A DNA stretch of 33,075 nucleotides, taken from NCBI GenBank assembly GCA_021804485.1, contig JAJZHM010000012.1, positions 1 through 33,075 of the forward strand. Direction: 5' to 3'. The notes below the pieces were generated by a model, which worked only from the letters and a program-made list of their open reading frames with translations, did no database searches and was not told where the DNA came from. Of the stretch, positions 10,101 through 18,841 are shown one piece after another (positions within the stretch are counted from its first letter, which is position 1; every line of letters starts with the position of its first letter). The DNA is from Pseudomonadota bacterium. GTDB taxonomy: Bacteria; Pseudomonadota; Gammaproteobacteria; Pseudomonadales; Moraxellaceae. A program made the position numbers and the translations under genes.

Positions 10101-10162
10101 AGAACGACCATCATCATCAGAAAAATCAGGGAGCGGCGATGATGATTAATCCATTCAGCCAT
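7127..10162 (-). CDS. RND-family efflux transporter permease
   Basis: About 1011 aa with RND architecture: VTQPLEERLRRIPGVKGVRSTTSRGSAEISVEF and TM4 motif GLILDDAIVVIEQ with both Asp residues, as in proton-driven HAE-type pumps. Start set at MAEWINHHRRS. Confidence 0.93.
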   Translation of the reverse strand: MAEWINHHRRSLIFLMMMVVLGGCFAYSRMRVSLFPMVSFPRISVNVDLGDRSAEQMLVQVTQPLEERLRRIPGVKGVRSTTSRGSAEISVEFAWGHDMSLAELNVRSTLAELLPELPGGTQLQSDRMDPTRFPVLAFSLNSTKLSTTEQRWIAKTRLLPLLAAIPGVAHIGIQGGDLAEFQVNLDPGRCQAFGLSAQAIAESLQSNRLIKTTGRLEDHYKLYLSMVHQDITSEEDLKKIIIAVHAGLPVRLGDVATVQMGTVPRWQRINADGKEAVLLLVYQQPDANSVEMTHLINQTLKDHRADLPADLAIGTWYQQSHLVEQSLLSVRDAVLIGIVLAGIVLQIFLRNLSMTLIAILVVPSVLASTLLIMNVLGMSLNIMTLGGIAAAVGLILDDAIVVIEQLATHRGQKHSDVEIAVNFLKPLAGSSAATLIIFLPLAFLSGVSGAFFKALAISMSISLVVSFLISWLVIPLMADALIGKHKSQKHQPVWERALIQGYEHLFLSSIQRPWLTLLLVVPLLISGFMAYRHVDSGFMPAMDEGGFTLDYRTQPGTSLTETDRVVRIMEQIIRNNRNVASYSRRTGAQLGGWLTEVNAGDLFIRLKPNHPDPVEVVMNELRSRIQSEVPGLSIEMSQLMEDLIGDLTAVPQPIELKIFGDNPVILEHLAHTLTRQLTLIPHVVDIVDGINPAGDALQIEIDPERASTLGLTIADVQKQVHQAIQGDTLTPVYANHRMISLRIWWDHQASLSIESLSELPVQTPSGSFIPLNRIARLIPVSGQNEISRQDLQRMVAVTARIDQGDMGRVLAHVQSMLKKPGLFPPGYYVRIGGLYAQQQMAFKGLLIVMLAGLALIFLLLLFLYEEFGRALALLCIPLLSISAVFIGLWLTHVTLNISSMMGMTMVAGIVTEVGIFYFSGVDRTNSTIPLDQILLKAGLERLRPILMTTLTAILTLLPLALALGEGARMQQPLAIAIISGLAVQLPLSLWVMPALYFWLQRGHHATTACGR

Positions 10163-10246
10163 GTTCAAGACCGGTTCCTTGGTTGAGGTACAGGAACACA
10201 AAAGCACTGAGTAAGTGTGTAGCGATGGCTGTTGACACCGGAAAGA

Positions 10247-11263
10247 TCATGGCAGCAGTTCTTCCCGAACCGGCATACCATCCTGAAGCTCATAGTTGCC
10301 AAGTACAACAATATGCTGGCCAGCAACAAGATCGCCACTGACCGCCACCCAGCCGTTGTCCTCATGACCTGCATTAACAGGCACCCGGTGGGCGTGACCT
10401 GAAGAGATGCGATAGACAAAACTGCCTTCGTTGTCCTGAAGTACGGCTGCACGAGGGACCGCCAGAAGATTCTGGGTTGAGACCGTAATACGGGCGCGTA
10501 GTGCCATTCCTTCCAGTATGGGATTTTGTTTGACGCTGACAAGAATCTCGACTTTACGAGTCTGAGGATCAACGCTGTGTCCAATCATGCTGATCCGGCC
10601 TGAGCCATTTTGTACGGATGAGAAAACGTCCCCAAAACGTACATTCATGCCAGTGGCCAGGCGGGCAGCATCTTCAGGATCGACCTGTAGCACGGCATCC
10701 ATCTTGTGTTCTGCTCCAATACTGACGAGCATGGTATGTGCATCGACATGGTCACCCTCATGAACCATGATCTGGGACACAATGCCATTTTGGGGTGCGG
10801 TAAAGATCAGTTCAGCATGATCGGCCCCAAGACTCTTTAAGGTACGGATTGCCAGTTCAGCCGTACGAACGTTGTGCTCAGCTTGGGCTACATTGGCTTG
10901 GGTCCCTAGTTGAGCTTCGGCAAGTTGTTGTTGTTGGGCTAGGTCCTGACGGGCCAGAACCAGCTGATTCTGTGCCTGAACCCAGTTTTGTATGACCGTG
11001 GGGTCAAGGTGAAGCACCAGAAGTTTCTGACCTTTAACAACATGCGCGCCATTTTGTACAGTCAATTCAGTGATGGTGCCAGGTTCGGAAGATGTGAGGT
11101 GACTGATCGCTGTTGTTGGTGTACGCATGACACCAAAGCAATTAATGACTGTGGCAATAGGCCTTGCAGCCAGTATCTGGGCCTGTACGTCGGCTGTAGG
11201 TGTGTTGTCGGCAAGGCCAAAGGCCGAAAAAAAACAGAAAAGAAATAACCAGAATTTAGACAT
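10247..11263 (-). CDS. RND efflux periplasmic adaptor (membrane fusion protein, HlyD-like)
   Basis: Signal-peptide-like MSKFWLFLFCFFSAFGLA, biotinyl-lipoyl halves (SSEPGTITELTVQNGAHVVKGQKLL ... FTAPQNGIVSQIMVHEGDHV), coiled coil between them. Confidence 0.9.
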   Translation of the reverse strand: MSKFWLFLFCFFSAFGLADNTPTADVQAQILAARPIATVINCFGVMRTPTTAISHLTSSEPGTITELTVQNGAHVVKGQKLLVLHLDPTVIQNWVQAQNQLVLARQDLAQQQQLAEAQLGTQANVAQAEHNVRTAELAIRTLKSLGADHAELIFTAPQNGIVSQIMVHEGDHVDAHTMLVSIGAEHKMDAVLQVDPEDAARLATGMNVRFGDVFSSVQNGSGRISMIGHSVDPQTRKVEILVSVKQNPILEGMALRARITVSTQNLLAVPRAAVLQDNEGSFVYRISSGHAHRVPVNAGHEDNGWVAVSGDLVAGQHIVVLGNYELQDGMPVREELLP

Positions 11264-12587
11264 GTTGAATTCGTTCCCATTCTGGTACATAGCCACTCAG
11301 GGTCATGATATCCAGTTGAAGTTCATCGAGCTTGTGTTGCTCACGGATGAGATCCAGGTGTCTTTCCAGGCAGGAACGATTCTGGGGCCCAACCATCTCC
11401 AGCGTGATGGCTCCCTGGTCGAGCAGGTTTTGCCAATGCGCTGATGGAGCACAGATTATACGCCATGCAGTATCGGCTTGCTTGACCCGTGTCTTTTCAA
11501 AAACAACTTGTTCTGCAAGCCAGCGTAAGCGCCGATCCTCTTTGGCTAGTCGCAGGCGATAGACGGTTTCAGCTTCAGCACGACTGACTTCAGCAAGGCG
11601 GGCACGGGCCTGTCCTTGCCCCAGAAAGGACAGAGGCAACTGGATGGAAAACCCGAGTGTATGATTATCGGCTGTATCAAGGCCGTCATTCAGTCCGAGG
11701 GATAGATCGGGAAACTGCTGAATGATGGCCGTACGCAACTGCATATCGCTCGCTTGGGCAGCCCGTTTCAGGGCAAGCAGATCAGGGCGTTGATTCATCA
11801 AGGAAGGTTGAACCATTTCATTGTGAACAGGGGGCAGGGGTGCAAGTCTGAGCCTGGTTTCGGGATTAATGCCCAGTAACGTATGCAAGGCAAAAAGATC
11901 ATGGTCGCGTTGTTGTCTGACGTTATGAAGATCAGTCTCAATCGTCTGAAATTGTTGTAGCGTTTCGAGCAGCAAAGGTTTGGTCATCAACTCCTTGCTG
12001 ACCGCATTTTCTTCCCGGGTTTTCAGATTTGAAATCAGGGCTAATTCTTGCTGGAGCAGGTTCAGGGCTGCCGTGTCAAAAGATAACTGATAGCATACTG
12101 AACGTATCTGGCCCACAATCAGCCATTCCTGCCAGAGCAGATCCAAGTGAATAGATTCAGACTGGAAGTGATGGAATCGTTGCTGATCATGATGGGTGAT
12201 CAGTGAAGCAATATCAAAATTCAGGTTGTTATTCCATGCCGTAAAGTGATCGGGGCCACTGATCGGTCGATCGCGACCACCGCCATAAACCGGTTCAGGC
12301 AACATTCCTGCCACGACCAGTTCCAGTTCCTGTACATGCAGTTGGGCTCGCATTTCGACGAGATGAGGGTTATGGCTTACCGCCAGCAGTTCCAGGGTGC
12401 TAAGATCAAGTGGTTGGTCTTCATGGACTTCATGATCAGGAAGGGGTTGACCGGCAAGACTGGTTGCGGAGACCACAAGAGGCCCATAAATGGGCCTGTC
12501 CGGGGAGAAAGAGGGATGATAATGGACACAGGCTGCCATATTCAGGGCACACGCCAGTATAATTCCGGGCTTAAGCACGTTGTTCAT
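11256..12587 (-). CDS. TolC-like outer membrane efflux lipoprotein
   Basis: Lipobox-like ALNMAAC near the N-terminus, LELLAVSHNPHLVEMRAQL, later MNQRPDLLALKRAAQASDMQLRTAIIQQFPDLSLGL, typical of OEP repeats. First gene of the efflux operon. Confidence 0.87.
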   Translation of the reverse strand: MNNVLKPGIILACALNMAACVHYHPSFSPDRPIYGPLVVSATSLAGQPLPDHEVHEDQPLDLSTLELLAVSHNPHLVEMRAQLHVQELELVVAGMLPEPVYGGGRDRPISGPDHFTAWNNNLNFDIASLITHHDQQRFHHFQSESIHLDLLWQEWLIVGQIRSVCYQLSFDTAALNLLQQELALISNLKTREENAVSKELMTKPLLLETLQQFQTIETDLHNVRQQRDHDLFALHTLLGINPETRLRLAPLPPVHNEMVQPSLMNQRPDLLALKRAAQASDMQLRTAIIQQFPDLSLGLNDGLDTADNHTLGFSIQLPLSFLGQGQARARLAEVSRAEAETVYRLRLAKEDRRLRWLAEQVVFEKTRVKQADTAWRIICAPSAHWQNLLDQGAITLEMVGPQNRSCLERHLDLIREQHKLDELQLDIMTLSGYVPEWERIQHV

Positions 12588-12676
12588 GGGTGGGCAAAAT
12601 CATTTTTCTGGGACACAGTTGATGTTATCTTAACAGCAGATACTTAGGGACGGCTTATAGTCTGCGGTGTTTCAGA

Positions 12677-13393
12677 ATGGAGATTAGAACCATGCAGGCC
12701 TGCATTATCACGCATGTGGCATTTGAAACCGCCGGTGCTATCGAATCCTGTCTTTCCAAGGCAGGATGGACGCTGCGTTTCATTCAGGCAGCCCAGACAG
12801 ACTGGACTCAGATTGACCCCTGTTCGGATGATCTCTGGGTTGTCATGGGTGGTCCAATTGGTGTTTATGAAATTGAAGCCTATCCGTTCCTTAAGCATGA
12901 AATTGCCGCAATCCAACGGAGAATCCTCGCCAACCGACCGGTATTGGGTGTCTGCCTGGGTGCCCAGTTGTTGGCCAATGCCGCTGGCGGGGCCGTGGTG
13001 CCCGGAAACTCGGGCAAGGAGCTTGGCTGGTATCCCTTGAGACCCGGACGCGATCATGGCAAGTTTCCCTGGTTGCAGCCCTTGTTTCAGAACAGTCTTG
13101 CCCTGTTGCATTGGCATGGAGACACCATCGTATTACCTCCTCAGGCAATGCATCTGGCAGCGACCAGTCGTTATGGTGTTCAGGCATTCAGTCTGGGTTC
13201 ACGCTTTCTGGGTTTTCAGTTTCATGCGGAACCTTCGGTTGCTGATCTGGAGGCATGGTACGTTGGTCATGCCCTCGAAATTAGTCTGGAAGGCATTCAA
13301 ATACCCCAATTGCGTCAGCAGGCTGAGCTTTATACCCATAAAGCCCGTACAGCGCTTTGTCGCATTCTTGTGGACTGGATGCAGCAATGGTGA
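12677..13393 (+). CDS. Class I glutamine amidotransferase domain protein (GMP synthase GATase-like)
   Basis: VVMGGPIGVYE, nucleophile elbow GVCLGAQLLANA, and C-terminal GFQFHAEPS catalytic His/Glu. Start could be 12692 (MQACIITH). Confidence 0.88.
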   Translation: MEIRTMQACIITHVAFETAGAIESCLSKAGWTLRFIQAAQTDWTQIDPCSDDLWVVMGGPIGVYEIEAYPFLKHEIAAIQRRILANRPVLGVCLGAQLLANAAGGAVVPGNSGKELGWYPLRPGRDHGKFPWLQPLFQNSLALLHWHGDTIVLPPQAMHLAATSRYGVQAFSLGSRFLGFQFHAEPSVADLEAWYVGHALEISLEGIQIPQLRQQAELYTHKARTALCRILVDWMQQW

Positions 13394-13464
13394 AAGGAGG
13401 ATCACTTCGCCCCGCTGACTTATTTTCTGTTAAGATTGCTGGATGATTCAGATGAGTTGGCCAC

Positions 13465-16400
13465 ATGTTCAGTTCCCAGGAATTAACATCACTGCTTACC
13501 CTTTATTCCCAGCAGAACAAGGCCACAGGCCTGAAAATGTTCCGGCTCAACGCGGTGCGTGTCCTGAAGGATGAAAACAGCCCGGATGAGGGTCGCCATT
13601 GGGTGGCGGAAATTAAAGGTTCCCGCTCGGGTACGGTGGTGGTTGATCTGAACCTGAGACGTACAGAAAAAAATATCCAGCTTCAATCCAGTTGCTCCTG
13701 TGGTGCTCAACCAACACGATGTATTCACACTGCTGCACTGATCTGGCGTCTTTTGTCGGATCAACGCGATGAAGAGAATTGGGAGCGCAAGCATGGGCTT
13801 GATGATCCTATGCTGGCACAGTCAGATGCGCACCAGGATCTCAATATACCTCCTGCGGTTCGTCAACTGCTTGGTTCCCTAGGTGGCGAGCACCAGCATG
13901 AACTTGCCTATCGTCTGATCCGTTCTCAGAATAATGATCTACTCCTCTGGCGGGTGCGTTATGCCGCTGAGTCGGATGCTTCAGGTACTGCGCTGGCCAT
14001 GCCGTTGAGCGAACTCGGTGACAGTGTTCACGTGTCAGCGCTCGATCAGCGTCTTGATGCCATGCTGCAATCATTGAGGCGCCACAACCGGGGATTTCTG
14101 CTTGAAGGGCCTTTGGTCGCTGATGTACTGCAGACAGCATTGTCCGGAGGACGATTATTCTGGGGGCTTGAAGGTCAATTCCTGCTGACTGAAGGAGAAG
14201 ATCGGTCTGCACAACTAGTGTGGGAGCAGCGACTTGAAAACTGGGGTTTCAGTATTGAACCCATGCATCCCCATGACCTGCTGATACGCAGTTCACCCCC
14301 GCTGCTTGTCGATGTTCTGGAGTATAAGGTTTATCGATTGATCCTGTCTCAACCCCAAGAGGTTGTGGCGGGATTGCTGCAGGCTCCGTTCCAGAATGAA
14401 CGTGATTTACTGGCCTCGATGTCAATTTTGCGGCAAAGGCTGGCACCGTGGGGACTTGATGTACCCCAGGCCTTGGCGCATACCCTCGAGGTACGGGGAG
14501 TTCGGCCAAATCCGGTACTTCGCCTGGCTTGTCAGAAAGTCAGGCTTGGAGCTCAGGAGATAGCCTATGCCTATGCCAGACTTGATTTTGTCTATGCGGA
14601 TTATTCTGTGTGTGCACTGCCACCAGAACAGACCACGGTCATAAAATTGAAAGATCATCGTGTATTGCTTGAACGGATGCGCGGTGTGGAACAAGCCTTT
14701 CTTGAAAAAATTATCCCCCTGCAGCCCTGTATCAAGGTTCTTGGCTGGCAATGTCCTGAAGCTCTAGAGCACTCCATGGGATTACGGCAGAGCCGACTGC
14801 AGGACTGGCTTCCTGTACTTAATTTTCTTCCCATCCTAGAGCAGCAGGGTTGGGTGATTGAACTGGATGCTTCTTTCCCTTGGGGTCGTCGTCACCTCGA
14901 AGTTGAGCATCTACGAGGACAAATCAATGAGACGAAAGGGGAGAATCTTTTTCGGATGACCCTCGAGGTTGATCTGGAGGGACAACGGGTATCCTTGATC
15001 CCGCTCTTGGCCGAGACCTTGTCGAGTCTGTCGCCGGAACACATTCAGAGGGTTCTTCATGATCAAACCCCCTCCCGGGAAATTTTTTCTGTGGTCCATG
15101 AAGGGCAACTGCTTTGTATGCCGGTTGAGCGAATACGTCCTTTACTGGCCATGCTGGTTGATCTGTTTAATCGCCAGAGTGATTTTGATCTTGACCCTCA
15201 GGGGCAATTGCGCCTGAGTCGGCTTGATGCCGCTGAATTTGTGGCGCGTTCCGGAACTTTGTGGGAGGGAGGAAAACATGTTCAGGAACTTGCAACACGC
15301 CTGAATGATTTCACCGGCCTTGAGCCCGTGCCGGTGCCCGCTACCTTGCAGGCTGAACTTCGAGGCTATCAGCAGGCAGGCTTGAACTGGCTGCAGTTTC
15401 TGGTTTCCTACCAACTAAGCGGTATTCTTGCCGATGATATGGGGCTGGGTAAAACGATCCAGACAATTGCCCATATCGCTGTTGAGAAAGAGAGAGGTCG
15501 TCTCAATCATCCAGCACTGATCATCAGCCCCAAAAGTGTGGTACCAAATTGGCTTCAGGAGTTACGTCGTTTTGCACCCTCTTTGCGTGTTCTTGAAGTT
15601 CAGGGGCTGAAAAGGGAAGATGTTTTTCCTTTGATGCCTTCGCATGATGTGGTCATTACCAGTTATTCCCTGCTAACCAGGGATATAGAGCACCTCAAGG
15701 GACAGCCCTGGAGCATGCTGGTCTGTGATGAAGCCCAGCAGCTTAAAAACCATAAAACTCTCTCCTCACGGGCGATCCGAAGTTTGAAAACTTCTCATAT
15801 CGTTGCCCTGACGGGTACGCCCATGGAAAACCATCTGGGCGAACTATGGTCAATTTTTGATCTTCTGATGCCGGGATTCCTCGGAAATGAGGCACACTTT
15901 CGTAGACTTGTGCGCTATCCCGTCGAAAAAAACGGTGATGTTTCGGTATCACAAAATCTGTCACGAAGAATCCGCCCATTGATGTTGCGCCGGACAAAAG
16001 AACAGGTAGCCCAGGAACTTCCTCCCAAAACTGAGATCATTCAGCGTGTTCAGATCAGGGATAGCCAACGTGATCTTTATGAAGTAGTCAGGGCGAGCAT
16101 GGATAACCGGGTTCGACACATCGTCGCTCAGAAAGGACTTGCCCGCTCGAATATTGAAATCATCGAAGCATTACTGAAGTTAAGACAGGTTTGCTGTGAT
16201 CCCCGGTTACTGAAGTCAAAAGGGAAACCGGTTCGACATGCCAGTTCGGCAAAACTGGAATATCTGCTGGAGGTATTGCCCTCATTGCTTGAAGACGGAC
16301 GCAAGGTGCTGATTTTTTCGCAGTTCACCTCCATGCTGGATTTGATCGGCCAAGAGCTGAAAAATTTGTCGCTCCCTTATGTTGAACTGACGGGCAGTAC

Positions 16401-16770
16401 GGTCGATCGGGAAAAACCGGTACGCCGGTTTCAGGAAGGTGAAGTTTCTCTTTTTCTCCTTAGCCTCAAAGCGGGAGGGGTTGGTTTGAATCTGACCGCA
16501 GCTGATACGGTCTTTATCTATGATCCTTGGTGGAATCCGGCTGCTGAATCTCAGGCTGCTGATCGGGCTTATCGAATCGGTCAGGATAAACCTGTTTTTG
16601 TGTATAAGCTGGTTTGTGAAGGAACGGTAGAAGAACACGTTCTGGCGATGCAGCAGCGCAAGGCTCAACTGGCCAAGGGAATATATGGTGAACAGGCGGA
16701 ACTGGAACGTGCCCTGACGGCTGAGGATCTGGAAGCCTTGTTTCATCCACTCAGCAAATTGGCAGAATAG
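13465..16770 (+). CDS. SNF2-family DEAD/DEAH-like helicase with N-terminal SWIM zinc finger
   Basis: SWIM motif SCSCGAQPTRCIH; motif I DDMGLGKTIQT; motif II DEAQQLKN; motif III ALTGTPMENH; motif VI QAADRAYRIGQ. Confidence 0.94.
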   Translation: MFSSQELTSLLTLYSQQNKATGLKMFRLNAVRVLKDENSPDEGRHWVAEIKGSRSGTVVVDLNLRRTEKNIQLQSSCSCGAQPTRCIHTAALIWRLLSDQRDEENWERKHGLDDPMLAQSDAHQDLNIPPAVRQLLGSLGGEHQHELAYRLIRSQNNDLLLWRVRYAAESDASGTALAMPLSELGDSVHVSALDQRLDAMLQSLRRHNRGFLLEGPLVADVLQTALSGGRLFWGLEGQFLLTEGEDRSAQLVWEQRLENWGFSIEPMHPHDLLIRSSPPLLVDVLEYKVYRLILSQPQEVVAGLLQAPFQNERDLLASMSILRQRLAPWGLDVPQALAHTLEVRGVRPNPVLRLACQKVRLGAQEIAYAYARLDFVYADYSVCALPPEQTTVIKLKDHRVLLERMRGVEQAFLEKIIPLQPCIKVLGWQCPEALEHSMGLRQSRLQDWLPVLNFLPILEQQGWVIELDASFPWGRRHLEVEHLRGQINETKGENLFRMTLEVDLEGQRVSLIPLLAETLSSLSPEHIQRVLHDQTPSREIFSVVHEGQLLCMPVERIRPLLAMLVDLFNRQSDFDLDPQGQLRLSRLDAAEFVARSGTLWEGGKHVQELATRLNDFTGLEPVPVPATLQAELRGYQQAGLNWLQFLVSYQLSGILADDMGLGKTIQTIAHIAVEKERGRLNHPALIISPKSVVPNWLQELRRFAPSLRVLEVQGLKREDVFPLMPSHDVVITSYSLLTRDIEHLKGQPWSMLVCDEAQQLKNHKTLSSRAIRSLKTSHIVALTGTPMENHLGELWSIFDLLMPGFLGNEAHFRRLVRYPVEKNGDVSVSQNLSRRIRPLMLRRTKEQVAQELPPKTEIIQRVQIRDSQRDLYEVVRASMDNRVRHIVAQKGLARSNIEIIEALLKLRQVCCDPRLLKSKGKPVRHASSAKLEYLLEVLPSLLEDGRKVLIFSQFTSMLDLIGQELKNLSLPYVELTGSTVDREKPVRRFQEGEVSLFLLSLKAGGVGLNLTAADTVFIYDPWWNPAAESQAADRAYRIGQDKPVFVYKLVCEGTVEEHVLAMQQRKAQLAKGIYGEQAELERALTAEDLEALFHPLSKLAE

Positions 16771-16774
16771 CGCA

Positions 16775-17551
16775 TCAGCAGGCCTGCTGGCGCTCAATCT
16801 TTAGTCGCATACGGCGAATCATATGCCGCAGTCCCTCCTGAACCATCAGAAGAGCCATACTGCAAGGTACCAGCATATTGGAGCCCATCCCGCTGCAGGA
16901 AAGATCAGCGCGATCGCACGCCGCTGGAATCTTCTGGCTCTCCCCTGAATAGACCACAGGTACACCCCATTTTTTGCCCGGTTCAGCGGATGCCTGATGA
17001 TGTCGCCGCAACTCCCGACGCAGTTTGGCAAGAAGAGGGTCGCGTTCAGTCAAGGCTAAATCGCTGATTTTTAACTCGGATGGGTTCGATTTACCGCCTG
17101 TGGCTCCGGCCAGTACCAGGGGAATGCGGCGACGGCGACACCAGAGTAACAGTATTTTTTTTGCCTGCAGGTCGTCACAGCAATCTAGAACCAGATCCGG
17201 CACCGGATCCATAAGTGCCTGCAGGGTGGATTCTTCCAGATAACAGTCATGGGTTCTGATGCTGAGCCGTGGATTAATCTCCAGACATCGTTGTGCAAGC
17301 GCATCTGACTTGTTCATACCAAAGGTGCTGCTCAGGGCAGCAACATGGCGATTGATGTTAGACTCGGTCAGCAGATCGACATCGACCAGATCGAGATGGC
17401 TGATTCCGGATCGCGCCAGTGCTTCAACTGCCCAGCAGCCGACCCCACCCAGACCAATAACAGTTACCCGGGCAGCCTGCATCAGTTCCCAGTCCTCTGA
17501 GCCATACAGTCGTTCAATGCCCCGAAATCTGCGTGCACCGGACTCCATCAA
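16775..17551 (-). CDS. tcdA: tRNA threonylcarbamoyladenosine dehydratase (TcdA/CsdL, ThiF/E1-like)
   Basis: RRFRGIERLYGSEDWELMQAARVTVIGLGGVGCWAVEALARSGI...DVDLLTESNINRHVAAL, matching TcdA. Confidence 0.9.
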   Translation of the reverse strand: MMESGARRFRGIERLYGSEDWELMQAARVTVIGLGGVGCWAVEALARSGISHLDLVDVDLLTESNINRHVAALSSTFGMNKSDALAQRCLEINPRLSIRTHDCYLEESTLQALMDPVPDLVLDCCDDLQAKKILLLWCRRRRIPLVLAGATGGKSNPSELKISDLALTERDPLLAKLRRELRRHHQASAEPGKKWGVPVVYSGESQKIPAACDRADLSCSGMGSNMLVPCSMALLMVQEGLRHMIRRMRLKIERQQAC

Positions 17552-18729
17552 ATGGCTCCCCGGACAGCCATTTCATCCATTTGGTCTTGTGAAAATCCAA
17601 GGCTGGACAGGACGGAACGGGTATGAGCACCCAATGCAGGTCCGGGCCATTTCATTTGTCCGGGGGTACGGTCCAGTTTTGGAACAATGCCGGGGACCGT
17701 CAGTGACGAGCCATCTTCAAGCTGGGTCGTGAGCAGCATCTTGCGGGCAAGAAAATGGGGATCCCTGAACATGTCCGCAACCGAGTACACCTTACTGGCA
17801 GGCACATCAGCCTGCTCAAGATTGCGAAGCAGGTCATCCGCATCATGCTGGGCAGCCCAGCGATCAAGCGTGGCATAGATTTCATCACGATGCTGATCCC
17901 GGCCGGCGTTATCGCGGAACTCGATTCGGGTGAGCCAGTCTTCGTGTCCGATGACTTTGCAAAGTCGTTGAAAAATCTCGTCCCCGTTACCGGCAATCAG
18001 GACTGGCTGCCCATCCTTGCTGAGATGGGTTGAAGATGGTGTGATGCCTGGCATGATGTTGCCACTACGCTCGCGAATGAACCCCTGATGGTCATACTCT
18101 GGAACCAGACTTTCCATCATTGCAAACACCGCCTCGTACAGTGCAACATCCACAACCTGTCCAAGGCCTGTGGCATCACGATGACGAAGTGCCATCAGGG
18201 CGCCAATTACGGCAAATAATGCCGCAAGTGAATCACCAATGGAGATACCTGTACGAACCGGTGGACGGTCGGCAAAACCGGTTACATAGCGGAGCCCCCC
18301 CATGGATTCACCGATGGCGCCAAAGCCTGGGCGTTGTGCATAAGGACCGGACTGGCCAAATCCGGAAAGCCTGACAATAACAAGTCGAGGGTTAAGGCGC
18401 TGAAGATCCTCAGGGCCAAGTCCAAGGCGTTCCAGAACTCCAGGACGAAAATTCTCGACAAGTATATCCGCACGCTGAAGCAGTCGACGTAAGGCATCAA
18501 GCGCATCAGAATCCTTGAGATTAAGGGTCACTGATTTTTTATTACGGGACTGTACGGCCCACCACAGGGATGTGTCCTTGTGAAGGCGGCGCCAGCGTCG
18601 CAAAGGGTCCCCCTTGCCGGGTGGTTCGATTTTGACGACATCGGCACCAAACTCTGCGAGCAAGCGCGTCGCAAATGGCCCGGCAATCAGCGAGCCAAGC
18701 TCAACCACGGTGATTCCGTTCAGGGGCAT
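17548..18729 (-). CDS. Family III CoA-transferase (CaiB/BaiF)
   Basis: MPLNGITVVELGSLIAGPFATRLLAEFGADVVKIEPPGKGDPLRRW; NLKDSDALDALRRLLQRADILVENFRPGVLERLGLG. Start set at Met 18. 4-nt overlap with tcdA. Confidence 0.92.
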   Translation of the reverse strand: MPLNGITVVELGSLIAGPFATRLLAEFGADVVKIEPPGKGDPLRRWRRLHKDTSLWWAVQSRNKKSVTLNLKDSDALDALRRLLQRADILVENFRPGVLERLGLGPEDLQRLNPRLVIVRLSGFGQSGPYAQRPGFGAIGESMGGLRYVTGFADRPPVRTGISIGDSLAALFAVIGALMALRHRDATGLGQVVDVALYEAVFAMMESLVPEYDHQGFIRERSGNIMPGITPSSTHLSKDGQPVLIAGNGDEIFQRLCKVIGHEDWLTRIEFRDNAGRDQHRDEIYATLDRWAAQHDADDLLRNLEQADVPASKVYSVADMFRDPHFLARKMLLTTQLEDGSSLTVPGIVPKLDRTPGQMKWPGPALGAHTRSVLSSLGFSQDQMDEMAVRGAI

Positions 18730-18784
18730 GCACGTACGCTCAATAGTTAATTTATCGGATTTTAGCACAGGAATACTCAAATTT

Positions 18785-18814
18785 ACTGGCAGTCACTACC
18801 CGATCAGATATACT
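18785..18814 (+). promoter_or_regulatory. Possible sigma70-like promoter for sqr (CTGGCA - 18 bp - TATACT)
   Basis: -35-like CTGGCA at 18785-18790 and -10-like TATACT at 18809-18814, upstream of the sqr ATG at 18842. Confidence 0.4.
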
Positions 18815-18827
18815 CTAGGGGGTATAT
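18808..18827. promoter_or_regulatory. CsoR/CstR-like palindromic operator ATATAC-TCTAGGGG-GTATAT
   Basis: Perfect 6-bp ATATAC/GTATAT arms around a G-rich core, overlapping the putative -10 of sqr. Minus-strand reading is ATATACCCCCTAGAGTATAT. Confidence 0.5.
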
Positions 18828-18841
18828 ATGAGGAAACAGCA

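Noticed and set aside
10165-10584. 139-aa minus-strand ORF overlapping the MFP 3' end and RND start
   Set aside because: Alternative frame of the adaptor gene; the MFP and RND frames explain the region.
12644-13117. 157-aa minus-strand ORF antisense to the glutamine amidotransferase
   Set aside because: The plus-strand frame carries clear catalytic motifs (GVCLGAQ, FHAE); the antisense ORF has no recognisable family features.
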